NCBI GenBank assembly: GCA_002724315.1
Contig: PBOJ01000061.1
Span: 1 to 64,000, forward strand
Length of the DNA: 64,000 bases
Direction of reading: 5' to 3'
Origin: Planctomycetaceae bacterium
Lineage (GTDB): Bacteria > Planctomycetota > Planctomycetia > Planctomycetales > Planctomycetaceae
The translations under genes were made by a program, and so were the position numbers. The notes beneath the pieces are model-generated. The model was not told the DNA's origin, searched no databases, and was given only the letters and a program-made list of their open reading frames with translations. Below, in pieces: positions 1-9,974 of this stretch; the stretch's first letter is position 1; each line of letters opens with the position of its first letter.

Positions 1-1392
1 ATTTCGGTGCCCAAGAACAACGAGGGCAAGAACTGGAACCAGGGATGGGAGGGCATGTCCTACCGGCAGAAGGTGCCGACCAAGCCGTTCACGACATACA
101 CGATGTCGATGAAGGTGCTGAACAAGGACGCCGAGGCCCTGGGCGATTACGCGTTTCTCTACGCGATGGCCGGGGAACACCGGCAGAACGAGGCGTTTGC
201 CACGATCCGCTTCGAGGAAAAGCCGACCGGAAAGTGGCTCGAAAAATCCCTGGTGTTTCAGACCGGTCGCCACTCGCACTACACGGTGTTGAGCATCGAG
301 ACCCGCTGGAACATCGGCACACTCTATATCGATGACGTGCGTCTCGAAGAAACCGGAACTCTGGAACTGGGTCCTTGGGATCAGCCGGTGTCGATGAACC
401 GGCTGCTGCCGGTCAAACACAAGTTCGACCGGCCGGACACCGCCGGGGTGGTGAAACGGTTCACGGCCCATCATGCCGCCTCGGAGAAACGGTATCGCGG
501 CAACGGGGCCTGGGAGAGCCGGGGCACGCTGTCCGGAAAACCCGGCGGCGAAAAGCAACCACCGGACCTGCGGGCCACCTACCAGCGGGTCGAGGGATAC
601 CTGGGAGCGTACGCCCACACCGGTCGGAAGATCTACCTGCAACGTGCCATCGAGGGAGCCGAACACCTCACCAGGGTGCAGCAGGAGAACGGGATCATCG
701 GTGACGCGTATTACAGTTCCGGCCAGGCCGGCGTGGCGCTGATCCACACCTGGCAGAAGACCGGGAACAGGAAGTTTCTCGATCCGGTCAAGCGGGTGGT
801 CGGCCACTTCAACAAAGTCGAGCCGTCCTGGAACTACAACTACAACATGATGCTGACCGAAGCCGCCCTGGCCTGGGCCAAGTCAACGGACAACTTCGAG
901 TCGGTCTCGAACAGGCTCAAGACGGAGATGCTGCAGAGCACTCTTCGCGAGCAGCGTCCATGGGGTGGCTGGGCAGGACACAACTCTCGGATCGGCTACC
1001 ACTGCGCCAACATGTCGGCTTTGTGCCGGTTGCACGAGACACTGCCCGAAACGAAACCGTTCGATGACAAGAGAGCGATTCTCCGGCGCCACGTCATCGC
1101 CGCACTGAACCGGATGATCCGCGAACAGGTGCCCGCGGGGGGCTTCCCCTTCAACCATGGTCAGCCCGGCACGGCACGGCAGAATTCCGGCATTGTCCCC
1201 GCGCTGATCCACGTGCACGAGACGTTCGGCTTCGAACAGGCCCGGCAACTGCTCTATGGGCAGATGACCTACCTGAGCACCGACGCCTGCGGCAAGTACT
1301 ACTGGCTGCCCAGGAACCGCAACCACCTCGAGATGTCACTGCTGCACTCCGAGGGCCTGTACCTGGAATGGGCCAGGAAACACCCCGGGTAG
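1..1392 (+). CDS. Secreted alpha-helical (six-hairpin-like) carbohydrate-active protein, 5'-truncated
   Basis: The frame is open from the first base, so the N-terminus lies outside the window; at least 463 codons are present, ending in TAG. The first 115 residues look like a beta-sandwich carbohydrate-binding module: alternating hydrophobic strands finish in a 'TLYIDDVRLEE' motif typical of CBM_4_9-like modules. The remainder is helical and rich in aromatic and Gly residues (QENGIIGDAYY, PWGGWAGHNSRIGYH, NHLEMSLLHSEGLYLEWA), which resembles the (alpha/alpha)6 fold of polysaccharide lyases and six-hairpin glycosidases. No catalytic residues can be assigned. A role in polysaccharide processing is inference from the fold and from the mannonate-dehydratase-like gene next door, which converges on it with an 11-bp gap. 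Confidence 0.6.
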   Translation: MSVPKNNEGKNWNQGWEGMSYRQKVPTKPFTTYTMSMKVLNKDAEALGDYAFLYAMAGEHRQNEAFATIRFEEKPTGKWLEKSLVFQTGRHSHYTVLSIETRWNIGTLYIDDVRLEETGTLELGPWDQPVSMNRLLPVKHKFDRPDTAGVVKRFTAHHAASEKRYRGNGAWESRGTLSGKPGGEKQPPDLRATYQRVEGYLGAYAHTGRKIYLQRAIEGAEHLTRVQQENGIIGDAYYSSGQAGVALIHTWQKTGNRKFLDPVKRVVGHFNKVEPSWNYNYNMMLTEAALAWAKSTDNFESVSNRLKTEMLQSTLREQRPWGGWAGHNSRIGYHCANMSALCRLHETLPETKPFDDKRAILRRHVIAALNRMIREQVPAGGFPFNHGQPGTARQNSGIVPALIHVHETFGFEQARQLLYGQMTYLSTDACGKYYWLPRNRNHLEMSLLHSEGLYLEWARKHPG

Positions 1393-1403
1393 AACGGGGC
1401 GGC

Positions 1404-2564
1404 CTACAGGTTGTGCAGCAGGCCGCGCATGTAGCCGACGGCGAACGAAATGTACTGCTTGGGCAGGCGGCCCTCACCGGTAATCCCGACCGGGTGATCG
1501 AAATCGATCACGCCGTCGTAACCGACCGCGTCCAGGGCCCGCACGACCTGGCCCATCTGCATGTCACCGTCGTCGACGAAGACCTCCGAGTAGCCGCGGT
1601 TGTCGGGCAACGTACCGCGGACGTTCCGGAAGTGAACGTGGAACAGTTGCTTCTTCTTCCCGAAGTGCTCGATCCCCTTCAACACGTCTTCACCGGATTC
1701 GTAACGCGTTCCACAACAGAACGTGATTCCGTTGTTGGCGCTGGGCACCTCCGAGAACAAGCGGTCGAAGTCACTGTGACGACACAGGATCTGTGGACTG
1801 CCAACGAAGTTGTGCAACGGCGGATCGTTGCCGTGCATCGCCACCTTGGTCTTGGATCCGTCCACGATCGGGATCACCTGGCGGTAGATGTTCAACAATC
1901 CCTTCCACAACTGGTCACTGGTCACCTTGTACTTCGGCTTCAGGCCCAGGGACTGAACCCGGTCGAGATCGAAATGAAGGTACTGGTACCCGCCTCGACC
2001 GCGGCGTCGAATCCAGCGATTGTTGTCATTGGCCAGGTGCAGACGCGCCTGGCAAGCCTGGATCCCGTAGACGGGGATCTCGAAATCGACCAGCAACTCG
2101 GCCATCCGCTTCAACTTGTCGATTTCCTTCTGGCCTTCGGGTCGAGCCAGGTGCGCGTTGAGGTAGAACGGCCCCAGCGAATTGGCACGTTCGATCTTCA
2201 GGCCCAGCCCGCCAAGCCGATCCACAAGTGTCTTGAGGGCCTTGCGGGTGAACTCACCGTGCTCGGCGTACCCCTCGATCATGTCGAGCGTGATGTCGAC
2301 GTAGTCGACACCGATCTGTTTCAGGTACCGCAGATCGTTGTCGTTTTCGCTCTTCATCCACGACTGATTGACACGTGTGCCAATGCGAATCTTCGTCTTG
2401 GGCCGTGGACCGGCTTTCGCCTCCACGGCATTGGCCAACCGATCCGTTCCACTCGCGGCCAGCCCGGCCGCCCCCAGTGCCGCGGTGCGGACGAATCCGC
2501 GTCGGGTCGACCGCGTCGGCTCCACGGCCTGCTCGGTCCCATCGTGGTCGCGTTGGTTCATCAT
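1404..2564 (-). CDS. Tat-exported mannonate dehydratase-like TIM-barrel protein
   Basis: A 386-aa protein. I chose the ATG at 2564 because GAGGGGAG precedes it by 5 nt; the open frame continues upstream without a comparable site. Residues 17-45 form a twin-arginine signal (T-R-R-G-F-V-R with RR at 21-22, then an Ala-rich stretch), so the protein is probably exported folded. The mature part follows the UxuA pattern: MHGNDPP where UxuA has HPDDPP, then FCCG, then HVHFRN, then a DDGDM block. Cys, His and Asp at these points are the usual Mn ligands of mannonate dehydratase. UxuA makes 2-keto-3-deoxygluconate from mannonate in the cytoplasm, so Tat export is odd and the substrate here is uncertain. 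A generic sugar-phosphate isomerase-like barrel is the alternative. Confidence 0.7.
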   Translation of the reverse strand: MMNQRDHDGTEQAVEPTRSTRRGFVRTAALGAAGLAASGTDRLANAVEAKAGPRPKTKIRIGTRVNQSWMKSENDNDLRYLKQIGVDYVDITLDMIEGYAEHGEFTRKALKTLVDRLGGLGLKIERANSLGPFYLNAHLARPEGQKEIDKLKRMAELLVDFEIPVYGIQACQARLHLANDNNRWIRRRGRGGYQYLHFDLDRVQSLGLKPKYKVTSDQLWKGLLNIYRQVIPIVDGSKTKVAMHGNDPPLHNFVGSPQILCRHSDFDRLFSEVPSANNGITFCCGTRYESGEDVLKGIEHFGKKKQLFHVHFRNVRGTLPDNRGYSEVFVDDGDMQMGQVVRALDAVGYDGVIDFDHPVGITGEGRLPKQYISFAVGYMRGLLHNL

Positions 2565-2601
2565 CTTCGCTCCCCTCAAATTCCCCACCTGACGGCTCGA
2601 C

Positions 2602-2632
2602 ATCATAACCGCCCCGGACAAGAATTGGACAA
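2602..2632 (-). promoter_or_regulatory. Candidate sigma70-type promoter of the mannonate-dehydratase-like gene
   Basis: On the minus strand, TTGTCC and TATGAT are separated by 19 bp. The start codon at 2564 lies about 30 nt downstream of the predicted start point. The spacer is longer than at most other candidates in this window. Confidence 0.35.
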
Positions 2633-2706
2633 TGTGGTGCTGGCTGCCCACTGTCACCTCCGGCACCGCAGTTCCAGTTCACCCGACCCCGATCAAACTC
2701 ACCGTC

Positions 2707-3087
2707 ATGCCCGACCCGACCAAAGTCTTCCAGATCGCCCGGCTGCCCCAGACCCTGGTGATCGTACCACAGGGGGCGACGCTGAAATTCCAGTACACCG
2801 ATGTGCACCTGGAATCCAACGAGCTCTTTCGAATCATCGACGAACCGCAGCTCAAGAATGTCCTGATCGATCTCGGGGCCGTCACCTACATCGACTCGAT
2901 CATCATCAGTTCGCTGCTCCGCGTGCTGACCAAGTCACGTCAGTTGGGAGGCAAGGGTGTCTTCTGCTGTGCCAGCAGCGAAGTACAGGAAGTGCTCAGT
3001 TGCATCCAGATCGGCCGTCTGTGGCCGCTGTTCGAAACCCGCGAAGAGGCCCTGGCGGAAGTCGAACCCGAAGAGGGTGCCGAGTGA
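2707..3087 (+). CDS. STAS-domain protein (anti-sigma factor antagonist type)
   Basis: A 126-aa single STAS domain. The core is NVLIDLGAVTYIDSIIISSLL, in which the Ser within 'YIDSI' is at the place phosphorylated in SpoIIAA/RsbV-like antagonists. The following helix and strand (KSRQLGGKGVFCCAS) and the closing 'LWPLFETREEALA' also fit the family. Such proteins normally bind an anti-sigma or kinase partner, but none is encoded nearby. I chose ATG 2707 because the domain begins just after it; no strong Shine-Dalgarno is visible. Its stop codon overlaps the GTG of the next gene (GTGA), so the two are co-translated. Partner and signal are unknown. Confidence 0.8.
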   Translation: MPDPTKVFQIARLPQTLVIVPQGATLKFQYTDVHLESNELFRIIDEPQLKNVLIDLGAVTYIDSIIISSLLRVLTKSRQLGGKGVFCCASSEVQEVLSCIQIGRLWPLFETREEALAEVEPEEGAE

Positions 3088-3437
3088 CCGACGGAGATCG
3101 GCCACCCGATGACCGGACCATGGAGACGGTTGGGGTCTACCCGTCGATCACCGAGGCATCGATCGTCCGTGGCCGACTCGACCAGGCCGGCATCCGCTCG
3201 TGGATGCAGGAAGAACTGACCGCCGGACAGCTCTTCCAGGTCGGTACAGCCCTGGGTGGCGTCAAGCTGCAGGTCGCCGACAGCGATCTGCAGCGAGCCC
3301 GTGAATTGATCGCCAACGAGCCGTCAAAGGAAACCACCGGGGCCGCGTGGACGTGCCCGCGATGCGGCAGCGACGTCGATGCCGGTTTCGAGATCTGCTG
3401 GAGTTGCCAGGCAATGCGAGTTGATCAACCCGACTAA
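3084..3437 (+). CDS. DUF2007-like small signal-transducing/zinc-ribbon protein
   Basis: A 117-aa protein starting at GTG 3084, which overlaps the upstream stop codon as GTGA and follows a GAGGG ribosome-binding site. Residues 13-70 ([20 protein letters not shown], then '[10 protein letters not shown]') match the DUF2007 ferredoxin-like fold, where two peptide segments are compared. The C-terminus carries a CPRCG-x10-CWSC zinc ribbon. DUF2007 has been described as a putative signal-transducing domain; the function is not established. The gene ends in TAA, which overlaps the TAG of convergent thrS within the tetranucleotide CTAA at 3434-3437. Confidence 0.7.
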   Translation: MTDGDRPPDDRTMETVGVYPSITEASIVRGRLDQAGIRSWMQEELTAGQLFQVGTALGGVKLQVADSDLQRARELIANEPSKETTGAAWTCPRCGSDVDAGFEICWSCQAMRVDQPD

Positions 3438-5623
3438 TACTCGTTGTCGGCAGCCGTCTCGCCTTCGAAACCCTTGAATTCGCTCTTGACCACCTGACGA
3501 ACCTGCCGCCCGTCGATCTCCTCGCGCAATCTCGCCACTGCCTGATCGACAGGCATCATACCCAGGTCGCCATCGATCCGATCCCGCAACGCGACCGAAC
3601 CTTCGGCAGCCTCCTTGTCGCCCACCACGGCCATGTAGGGAATCAGTTCCAGCTGCGCGTCGCGGATCTTCGACTGCACCTTGGCACTCCTGAGGTCCGT
3701 CGTCGCCCGGAACCCGGCCGCCTGCAACCGCTCGGTCACCTGTCCCGCGTACTCGGCGTGCCGATCCTCGCTGATCGGCAGCACCCGCACCTGTTCGGGA
3801 GCTAGCCACAACGGGAACGCCCCCGCGAAGTGTTCGATCAGCATCCCGACAAAACGTTCCATCGAGCCGAACGGTGCCCGGTGGATCATCACCGGACGGT
3901 GCGGACGGTTGTCGGAACCAATGTAATCGAGGTCGAAACGTTCGGGCAGGTTGTAGTCCAGTTGCACCGTGCCCAGTTGCCATTCGCGTCCGATGCAGTC
4001 GCTGACCATGAAATCGGCCTTGGGCCCGTAAAAGGCCGCCTCGCCGGCACACTCCTCGTAGTCCAGACCCGTCTCCTCCAGCACGTTCCGCAGGCTTCGC
4101 TCGGCCAGGTCCCAGTTCTCCTGGCTGCCCACGTACTTGTCACTGCCGGTTTCACGCAGCGAGAGCTGCACGCGATAGTCGTCGAGTCCGACCGAGGCGA
4201 GCACGAACTTGACCAGTTCGAGCGTCTCGCGAAACTCCTGCTCGACCTGGTCAGGCGTGCAGAACTGGTGCGCGTCGTCCTGGGTCAGGCCGCGGACCCG
4301 CAGCATTCCGTTGAGTTCACCCGATTGCTCGTAACGGTACACGGTGCCGAACTCGGCCAGCCGCACAGGCAGTTCACGGTAGCTGCGAGGCTGGGACTTG
4401 TAGATCTGCACGTGGTGCGGACAGTTCATCGGCTTCAGCAGGAATCGTTCCTGCGTCCGCTCCCAGTGATGCAGGAACGCCACCCGCTCGTCCCTGGTCC
4501 CGTTGGCCGGATAGCTCGACGTGTCGCACCCCAGCACGGCCGCGGCAGCACACAACGCCTGCTCGTCCTGCTCGCCCAGCGCCCCACCCTCGAGCCTTCG
4601 GATCCAACCGTCGACCAACTGGCCGGCGTCGTGGGTGAACAGCGGAGCAAACTGCGAATCGCGGTAATAGGGGAAGTGCCCGCTGGTCTCGTACAACTCG
4701 ACACGGCCGACGTGCGGCGAGTAGACCGGATCGTAGCCACGGGCCAGCAACTCGGCCTTGATGAAATCCTCGAGCCGGCTCCTCACACTGGCGCCCTTGG
4801 GCATCCACAGGCACAGCCCCTGCCCGACCTCCGGGGTGATCGAGAACAACCCGTGCTGCTTGCCCAGCACGCGGTGATCACGGCGACGCGCCTCCTCGAT
4901 CCGTTCGAGATATGCCGCCTGCTCCTTCTTGCTGAACCAGGCCGTGCCGTAGAGACGCTGCAGTCGACGGCCGTTGCTGGCGTCACCTTTCCAGTGGGAA
5001 CCAGCGACACTGAGCACCTTGAAGGCCTTGATCCGACCGGCGTCGGGCACGTGCGGACCTCGACAGAGATCCACGAACTCGCCCTGCCGGTAAAAACTCA
5101 GGTCCGGATGTTCCGAGAGACCCGTCTCGATGTGCTCGACCTTCAGCGCCTGCCCAAGTTCCCCGCAGAACTCGATGGCCTCATCACGACCCAGGTGAAA
5201 CCGCTCGAACGGCTCCGCCTCCTTGACGATCGCACGCATCTCCTGCTCGATCCGTTCGAAGTCGTCTTCGCGGATCGGCTCGTCCAGCTCGAAATCGTAG
5301 TAGTACCCGTTGGCGACAGTCGGCCCGAATGCCAGGCCAACGCCGGGAAAAAGCCTCATCACCGCACGGGCCATCACGTGGGCACAACTGTGCCGCATCA
5401 CGCCCAGGGCCTCAGCATCGCGGTTGGTCAGCAGCTTCAGAGGAACCGGATCGGCATCGGTCAGTTGCTTCAGCGGACGCATCGCATCGACGACCATTCC
5501 GTCGATCTCGGCTGCCATCGTCGCCCCCGCCAGCCGCTCGCCGATTCCAGCCGCGACGTCCAGTGCCGTCGCCTCGTCGGGATGCTCCTGCAGGGTGCCG
5601 TCGGGAAGTTGTACCTGGATCAT
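3434..5623 (-). CDS. thrS: Threonyl-tRNA synthetase with an extra internal segment
   Basis: A 729-aa class II synthetase that charges tRNA-Thr. ATG 5623 is chosen because GAGGTG lies just upstream and the TGS domain ([15 protein letters not shown]) starts there. Domains in order: TGS (1-62), editing/SAD domain with H-S-C-A-H and GYYYDFEL, catalytic core with KPMNCPHH, motif 2 around [11 protein letters not shown] and motif 3 with [11 protein letters not shown], then the anticodon-binding domain. The zinc ligands Cys, His and His are all present. About 65 residues (roughly 325-392) are inserted between the [12 protein letters not shown] element and KPMNCP, where E. coli ThrRS has only a short loop; this explains the length above the usual 640 or so. 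The 3' end overlaps the DUF2007 gene by 4 bp. Confidence 0.97.
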   Translation of the reverse strand: MIQVQLPDGTLQEHPDEATALDVAAGIGERLAGATMAAEIDGMVVDAMRPLKQLTDADPVPLKLLTNRDAEALGVMRHSCAHVMARAVMRLFPGVGLAFGPTVANGYYYDFELDEPIREDDFERIEQEMRAIVKEAEPFERFHLGRDEAIEFCGELGQALKVEHIETGLSEHPDLSFYRQGEFVDLCRGPHVPDAGRIKAFKVLSVAGSHWKGDASNGRRLQRLYGTAWFSKKEQAAYLERIEEARRRDHRVLGKQHGLFSITPEVGQGLCLWMPKGASVRSRLEDFIKAELLARGYDPVYSPHVGRVELYETSGHFPYYRDSQFAPLFTHDAGQLVDGWIRRLEGGALGEQDEQALCAAAAVLGCDTSSYPANGTRDERVAFLHHWERTQERFLLKPMNCPHHVQIYKSQPRSYRELPVRLAEFGTVYRYEQSGELNGMLRVRGLTQDDAHQFCTPDQVEQEFRETLELVKFVLASVGLDDYRVQLSLRETGSDKYVGSQENWDLAERSLRNVLEETGLDYEECAGEAAFYGPKADFMVSDCIGREWQLGTVQLDYNLPERFDLDYIGSDNRPHRPVMIHRAPFGSMERFVGMLIEHFAGAFPLWLAPEQVRVLPISEDRHAEYAGQVTERLQAAGFRATTDLRSAKVQSKIRDAQLELIPYMAVVGDKEAAEGSVALRDRIDGDLGMMPVDQAVARLREEIDGRQVRQVVKSEFKGFEGETAADNEY

Positions 5624-5703
5624 CGTCACCTCGACTCTCTCCGATCCGCACCCGGCCGCTACGAAAGGCCGCCGCACGAGTCGGTGTGTTGGGTTCGCGG
5701 GTC

Positions 5704-5733
5704 CATGTAAGGGAGTTCCCCGGAAGGCGTCAA
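5704..5733 (-). promoter_or_regulatory. Candidate promoter of thrS
   Basis: On the minus strand, TTGACG, 18 bp, TACATG, about 80 nt upstream of the thrS start codon. I see no T-box-like or other recognisable leader element between them. Confidence 0.4.
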
Positions 5734-5772
5734 CACCGGCCCGGACGTCCCCAACGACGCCGTCCACCTTCC

Positions 5773-5802
5773 TTGACGGCTCGGCGCAACAGACGGTAGC
5801 TT
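5773..5802 (+). promoter_or_regulatory. Candidate promoter of tRNA-Val
   Basis: TTGACG at 5773-5778, an 18-bp spacer, and TAGCTT at 5797-5802. The predicted start point falls a few bases before the mature tRNA 5' end at 5813, as expected for a short tRNA leader. Confidence 0.55.
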
Positions 5803-5812
5803 TGCGTGTCGA

Positions 5813-5887
5813 GGACGATTAGCTCAGCCCGGTTAGAGCGCCACGTTGACATCGTGGAAGTCACTGGTTCAAATCCAGTATCGTCCA
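5813..5887 (+). tRNA. tRNA-Val(GAC)
   Basis: A full cloverleaf can be drawn. The acceptor stem is GGACGAT (5813-5819) paired with ATCGTCC (5880-5886), with discriminator A at 5887. The anticodon stem is CCACG/CGTGG around the loop TTGACAT, giving anticodon GAC at 5848-5850. The T-arm is ACTGG-TTCAAAT-CCAGT. The 3' CCA is not encoded, since CTT follows the discriminator. Confidence 0.95.
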
Positions 5888-5923
5888 CTTCGGCGTTGGT
5901 CCCACGACGTCGAGAACGCGACA

Positions 5924-5970
5924 AACGATCGAGGCCCGGAACTCCCGCAGGGTTCCGGGCCTCGATCGTT
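5924..5970 (+). terminator. Rho-independent terminator after tRNA-Val
   Basis: A perfect 18-bp stem (5924-5941 with 5953-5970) encloses an 11-nt loop and is followed by TTCTT. It lies between tRNA-Val and the convergent foldase gene, whose stop codon is at 6002. It should act mainly on the plus strand; on the minus strand the trailing sequence is less T-rich. Confidence 0.85.
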
Positions 5971-6001
5971 TTCTTCTGCCGTCCTCACATCGGCACGACA
6001 C

Positions 6002-7201
6002 TCATCGCCGCGTCGGTGGCGCGGAGCGAGGTGTGCCGCGAGGCACGGCGCCTCCGGCGGGACGCACTCCCGAAGAAGGCTTGGCCGAAGCCGGACGATT
6101 GAAACCCGCCTGCCGGGTTTTGCGAGCCACCGCGCCGGTGGTGGTGTTCATCAGGTAGTTGTCCACACGGGTGCGTCCCTTGATTGCAAGCAGGTGACGG
6201 GCCATCTCGGCCTGTGACTTCTGATCGGTCACCATCTTGACCAGGTAATCCCGCACGTCCTTCATCTCGAACTCGGGCTCGGTGTGTCCCTCGCACTTGA
6301 GGATCCCGTAGCGAGACTGTGTTGGGGGACCGTACTGGACAATCGCCGAGATCTCACCGAGCTTCAGTTTGAACGCCGCCGCCTCGAGCTTGGGGAACTC
6401 GTGATGACGCCGAATCGGTGGAATCAACCCACCCAGTGATCGGCTGTTGGGTTCGATGGAATCCCGCTTGGCAATCCGTTCAAAATCTCCCGGATTTTTC
6501 TGCAGGGCGTTCCAGGCCTCGTTGGCCCGGCGAATGTTCTCGTAGACAACCAGCCGCACCTTGACCCTGGGGCCGAAGTGGTGATCGTAAGCCGTCTTGA
6601 GATCCTGCTCCTTGACGACCACCGACGCTCCGACCAACTTCTTCATTGCCATCGCGGGCCAGATCCGGTTCCGGTGGTATTGCTCGGGCGTGATGTTATG
6701 ACGAGCCTTGAGGATCTGGTACCACTGTGAAGGCTCCATCCCGGTTTCCTTGCACAACCGCACGACCTCCTGCTTGACCTCGGCGTTGGTCACGGTGATT
6801 CCTCGCCTGGCACATTCCAGTTCGATCACCTTCCGGTTGACCAGTTCGTCGAGCACTTCAGCCCCGACCCGCGCGATGCACTCCTTGGCCAACTCGTCCC
6901 GGCTGATAAAGTCCGTCTTACCACCCGCGGTCGCGATCCGGGCCATGTGCTGCACCTTGCGGACCGGCCGCACACGGGCGGTGCCGGTGTTCCCGGGCCT
7001 GGCAGACGACTGGACCTGGGCAATTCCCTTGGCCGGCGTCCGCATCTGCAAGGCCACCGCTGCAATCACGATGACAACCAGCGTTCCCCCCAGGGCCAGT
7101 ACCAGTCGAGGTGACCGGGAGACCAGGGCCAGGCGAGATTTCGCCCAACTCACGATCTGCTGGTTGGGGACATCGGGTTGCGTCTCGGGTTGTTGGGCCA
7201 T
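6002..7201 (-). CDS. Membrane-anchored PpiC/SurA-like peptidyl-prolyl isomerase
   Basis: A 399-aa protein. ATG 7201 is preferred over the GTG 18 nt upstream because AGGA sits 8 nt before it. A short cytoplasmic N-terminus is followed by one transmembrane helix (about residues 27-50, rich in Val, Ala and Ile), so the bulk is extracytoplasmic. The N-terminal SurA-like helical region covers about residues 90-190. A parvulin-type domain follows: RLVVYENIRRANEAW, then FERIAKRDSIEPNSRSLGGLIPP, then FKLKLGEISAIV with a Gly-Ile-Leu-Lys strand. It likely folds exported or outer-membrane proteins, which fits the LptD-like gene at 51 kb. The C-terminal 60 residues are Pro-, Ala- and Arg-rich and low in complexity. 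Confidence 0.85.
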   Translation of the reverse strand: MAQQPETQPDVPNQQIVSWAKSRLALVSRSPRLVLALGGTLVVIVIAAVALQMRTPAKGIAQVQSSARPGNTGTARVRPVRKVQHMARIATAGGKTDFISRDELAKECIARVGAEVLDELVNRKVIELECARRGITVTNAEVKQEVVRLCKETGMEPSQWYQILKARHNITPEQYHRNRIWPAMAMKKLVGASVVVKEQDLKTAYDHHFGPRVKVRLVVYENIRRANEAWNALQKNPGDFERIAKRDSIEPNSRSLGGLIPPIRRHHEFPKLEAAAFKLKLGEISAIVQYGPPTQSRYGILKCEGHTEPEFEMKDVRDYLVKMVTDQKSQAEMARHLLAIKGRTRVDNYLMNTTTGAVARKTRQAGFNRPASAKPSSGVRPAGGAVPRGTPRSAPPTRR

Positions 7202-7283
7202 CTTGCCGATCCTCAGCACCGCCAGAGCAAAATTCCTCTTCTTCGACCGTCACCGGCCGACCCCGAACTTTTCGGGGCGGCGG

Positions 7284-7313
7284 AATCTAGTTCACGCTGC
7301 TTCCAAGGGTCAA
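7284..7313 (-). promoter_or_regulatory. Candidate promoter of the PpiC foldase gene
   Basis: On the minus strand, TTGACC, 18 bp, TAGATT. A small hairpin (CCCCGAA/TTCGGGG, 7261-7277) lies in the resulting leader, between promoter and start codon; its role is unknown. Confidence 0.5.
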
Positions 7314-7408
7314 CCTCGCTTCGACACTGTCGGACAACCCGAATCTCGGTAAGACTTCGTCGCCGTCAACGAACCACCCGATGCCCCCCCGATCGTGCCG
7401 TGACGTCG

Positions 7409-7439
7409 TTGGACGCACCATCGGGACAAGGGCTACAAT
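7409..7439 (+). promoter_or_regulatory. Candidate promoter of the SPFH-GYF_2 gene
   Basis: TTGGAC and TACAAT separated by 19 bp; the -10 matches five of six consensus bases. It lies about 50 nt upstream of the ATG at 7493. The divergent gap 7202-7492 holds only this promoter and the foldase promoter. Confidence 0.4.
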
Positions 7440-7492
7440 TCGCGTGCGGTCACCGACCCGAACTCAAACTAAACACCCCGGAGACAGCCACC

Positions 7493-8587
7493 ATGGGTTT
7501 CTTCGACAAGCTCAAGGGCGAGTTGATCGATGTCATCGAGTGGAACAACCAGGAACCACAGGTACTGGTCTGGAAATTCCCCCGATACAACAACGAGATC
7601 AAGAACAACGCCCAGTTGATCGTGAGGCCGGGGCAACAGGCGATCTTCGTCCACGAAGGACAAATCGCCGACGTCCTCGACCCCGGCCGTTACGAACTCG
7701 ATACCAACAACATCCCGATCCTCAGCACCCTCCAGGGCTGGAAACACGGGTTCCAGAGCCCGTTCAAGTGCGACGTCTTCTTCATCGGCACCCGCCAGGC
7801 CACTGACCTCAAGTGGGGCACCCCCAACCCGTTGCCACTGCGGGACGCCGACTTCGGCACGATTCGGATCCGTGCCTTCGGAAGCTACGCGCTGAAGGTC
7901 ATCGATCCCAAGCCGCTTCTCCAGGAGATGGCCGGATCGCAGGAACAATTCGATTTTTCGGCCGTCGACACTCTGCTCCGCAGCCTGATCGTGCAGTCCT
8001 TCAGTGAACACGTTGCCGAGTCGAGCATCGCCGCATTCGACCTGGCAGCCAATTATTCGGAGGTGTCGGAGGCGACCCGGGAAAAGGTCTGCGAGAAAAT
8101 CGACGACGAGTACGGGCTGGAAATCACCCAGTTGATGATCGTCAACGTGTCGTTTCCCGCCGAGGTCGAAAAGGCCATCGATTCGAGAGCCGCGATGGGG
8201 GCGATCGGCAACATGCAGCAGTACCAGCAGTACCAGATGGGGAACGCGATGCCCGACATCGCCCGCAACCCGGGAGGCGGAACGGCCGCCGACGGGATGG
8301 GTCTGGGGATGGGACTCGCAATGGCCGGTCAAATGGCCGGAGCGGTCGGAACCGCACAGGCGGGTGCCACTCCACCGCCCCTGCCCTCGGTCGGCTTCCA
8401 TGTGGCTGTCGGAGGTAGCACGCAGGGACCGTTCCCGGTCTCAGAACTGGGTGGCAGGATCACACCCGAAACGCTCGTCTGGAGCCAGGGCATGGCCGCA
8501 TGGACACCTGCCGTGCAGGTTCCGCAACTGGCGGGTCTCTTCGCGACACCACCGCCACCTCCACCACCTCCGCCACCACTGGCCTGA
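7493..8587 (+). CDS. SPFH-domain protein with C-terminal GYF_2 domain and polyproline tail
   Basis: A 364-aa protein starting at ATG 7493, with GGAGA 7 nt upstream. Residues 1-225 match the cytosolic SPFH family related to B. subtilis YdjI (MGFFDKLKGELIDVIEW, IVRPGQQAIFVHEGQI, WGTPNPLPLRD, YGLEITQLMIVNVSFP). A Gln/Tyr- and Gly-rich linker follows, then a GYF_2-type domain at about 300-350 (FHVAVGGSTQGPFPVSELGG, LVWSQGMAAWTPA), and the protein ends in ten consecutive prolines. GYF-like domains bind proline-rich peptides, so self-association with its own tail is conceivable; that is inference. Family members have been linked to membrane stress, but no partner genes adjoin it here. Confidence 0.85.
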   Translation: MGFFDKLKGELIDVIEWNNQEPQVLVWKFPRYNNEIKNNAQLIVRPGQQAIFVHEGQIADVLDPGRYELDTNNIPILSTLQGWKHGFQSPFKCDVFFIGTRQATDLKWGTPNPLPLRDADFGTIRIRAFGSYALKVIDPKPLLQEMAGSQEQFDFSAVDTLLRSLIVQSFSEHVAESSIAAFDLAANYSEVSEATREKVCEKIDDEYGLEITQLMIVNVSFPAEVEKAIDSRAAMGAIGNMQQYQQYQMGNAMPDIARNPGGGTAADGMGLGMGLAMAGQMAGAVGTAQAGATPPPLPSVGFHVAVGGSTQGPFPVSELGGRITPETLVWSQGMAAWTPAVQVPQLAGLFATPPPPPPPPPPLA

Positions 8588-8663
8588 ACCGATCGGACCG
8601 TCTCCGTCGACGGCATCGCCGCGGTCCCTGACCTCCACGGCGTCTGAGCGGCGACGCCCAGCG

Positions 8664-8692
8664 TTGCACGACCACCGGAGCCGGTCTACAAC
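8664..8692 (+). promoter_or_regulatory. Candidate promoter of dapL
   Basis: TTGCAC at 8664-8669, a 17-bp spacer, and TACAAC at 8687-8692; the dapL ATG is at 8734. Confidence 0.5.
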
Positions 8693-8733
8693 CGACGATC
8701 CGTCGCAAAAGATCGGTTTCGAGAGGACTTCCC

Positions 8734-9966
<1,233 letters not shown>

Positions 9967-9974
9967 CGACCCAC

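Noticed and set aside
1368-3080. Upstream extension of the DUF2007 frame to a 689-aa protein
   Set aside because: The extension runs antisense to the mannonate-dehydratase-like gene and through the STAS gene; the real start is the GTG overlapping the STAS stop.
3830-5710. Long open frame (626 aa) on the plus strand opposite thrS
   Set aside because: It is the complement of a clear ThrRS; the translation is Arg/His/Leu-rich with no recognisable domain, as expected for antisense frames in GC-rich DNA.
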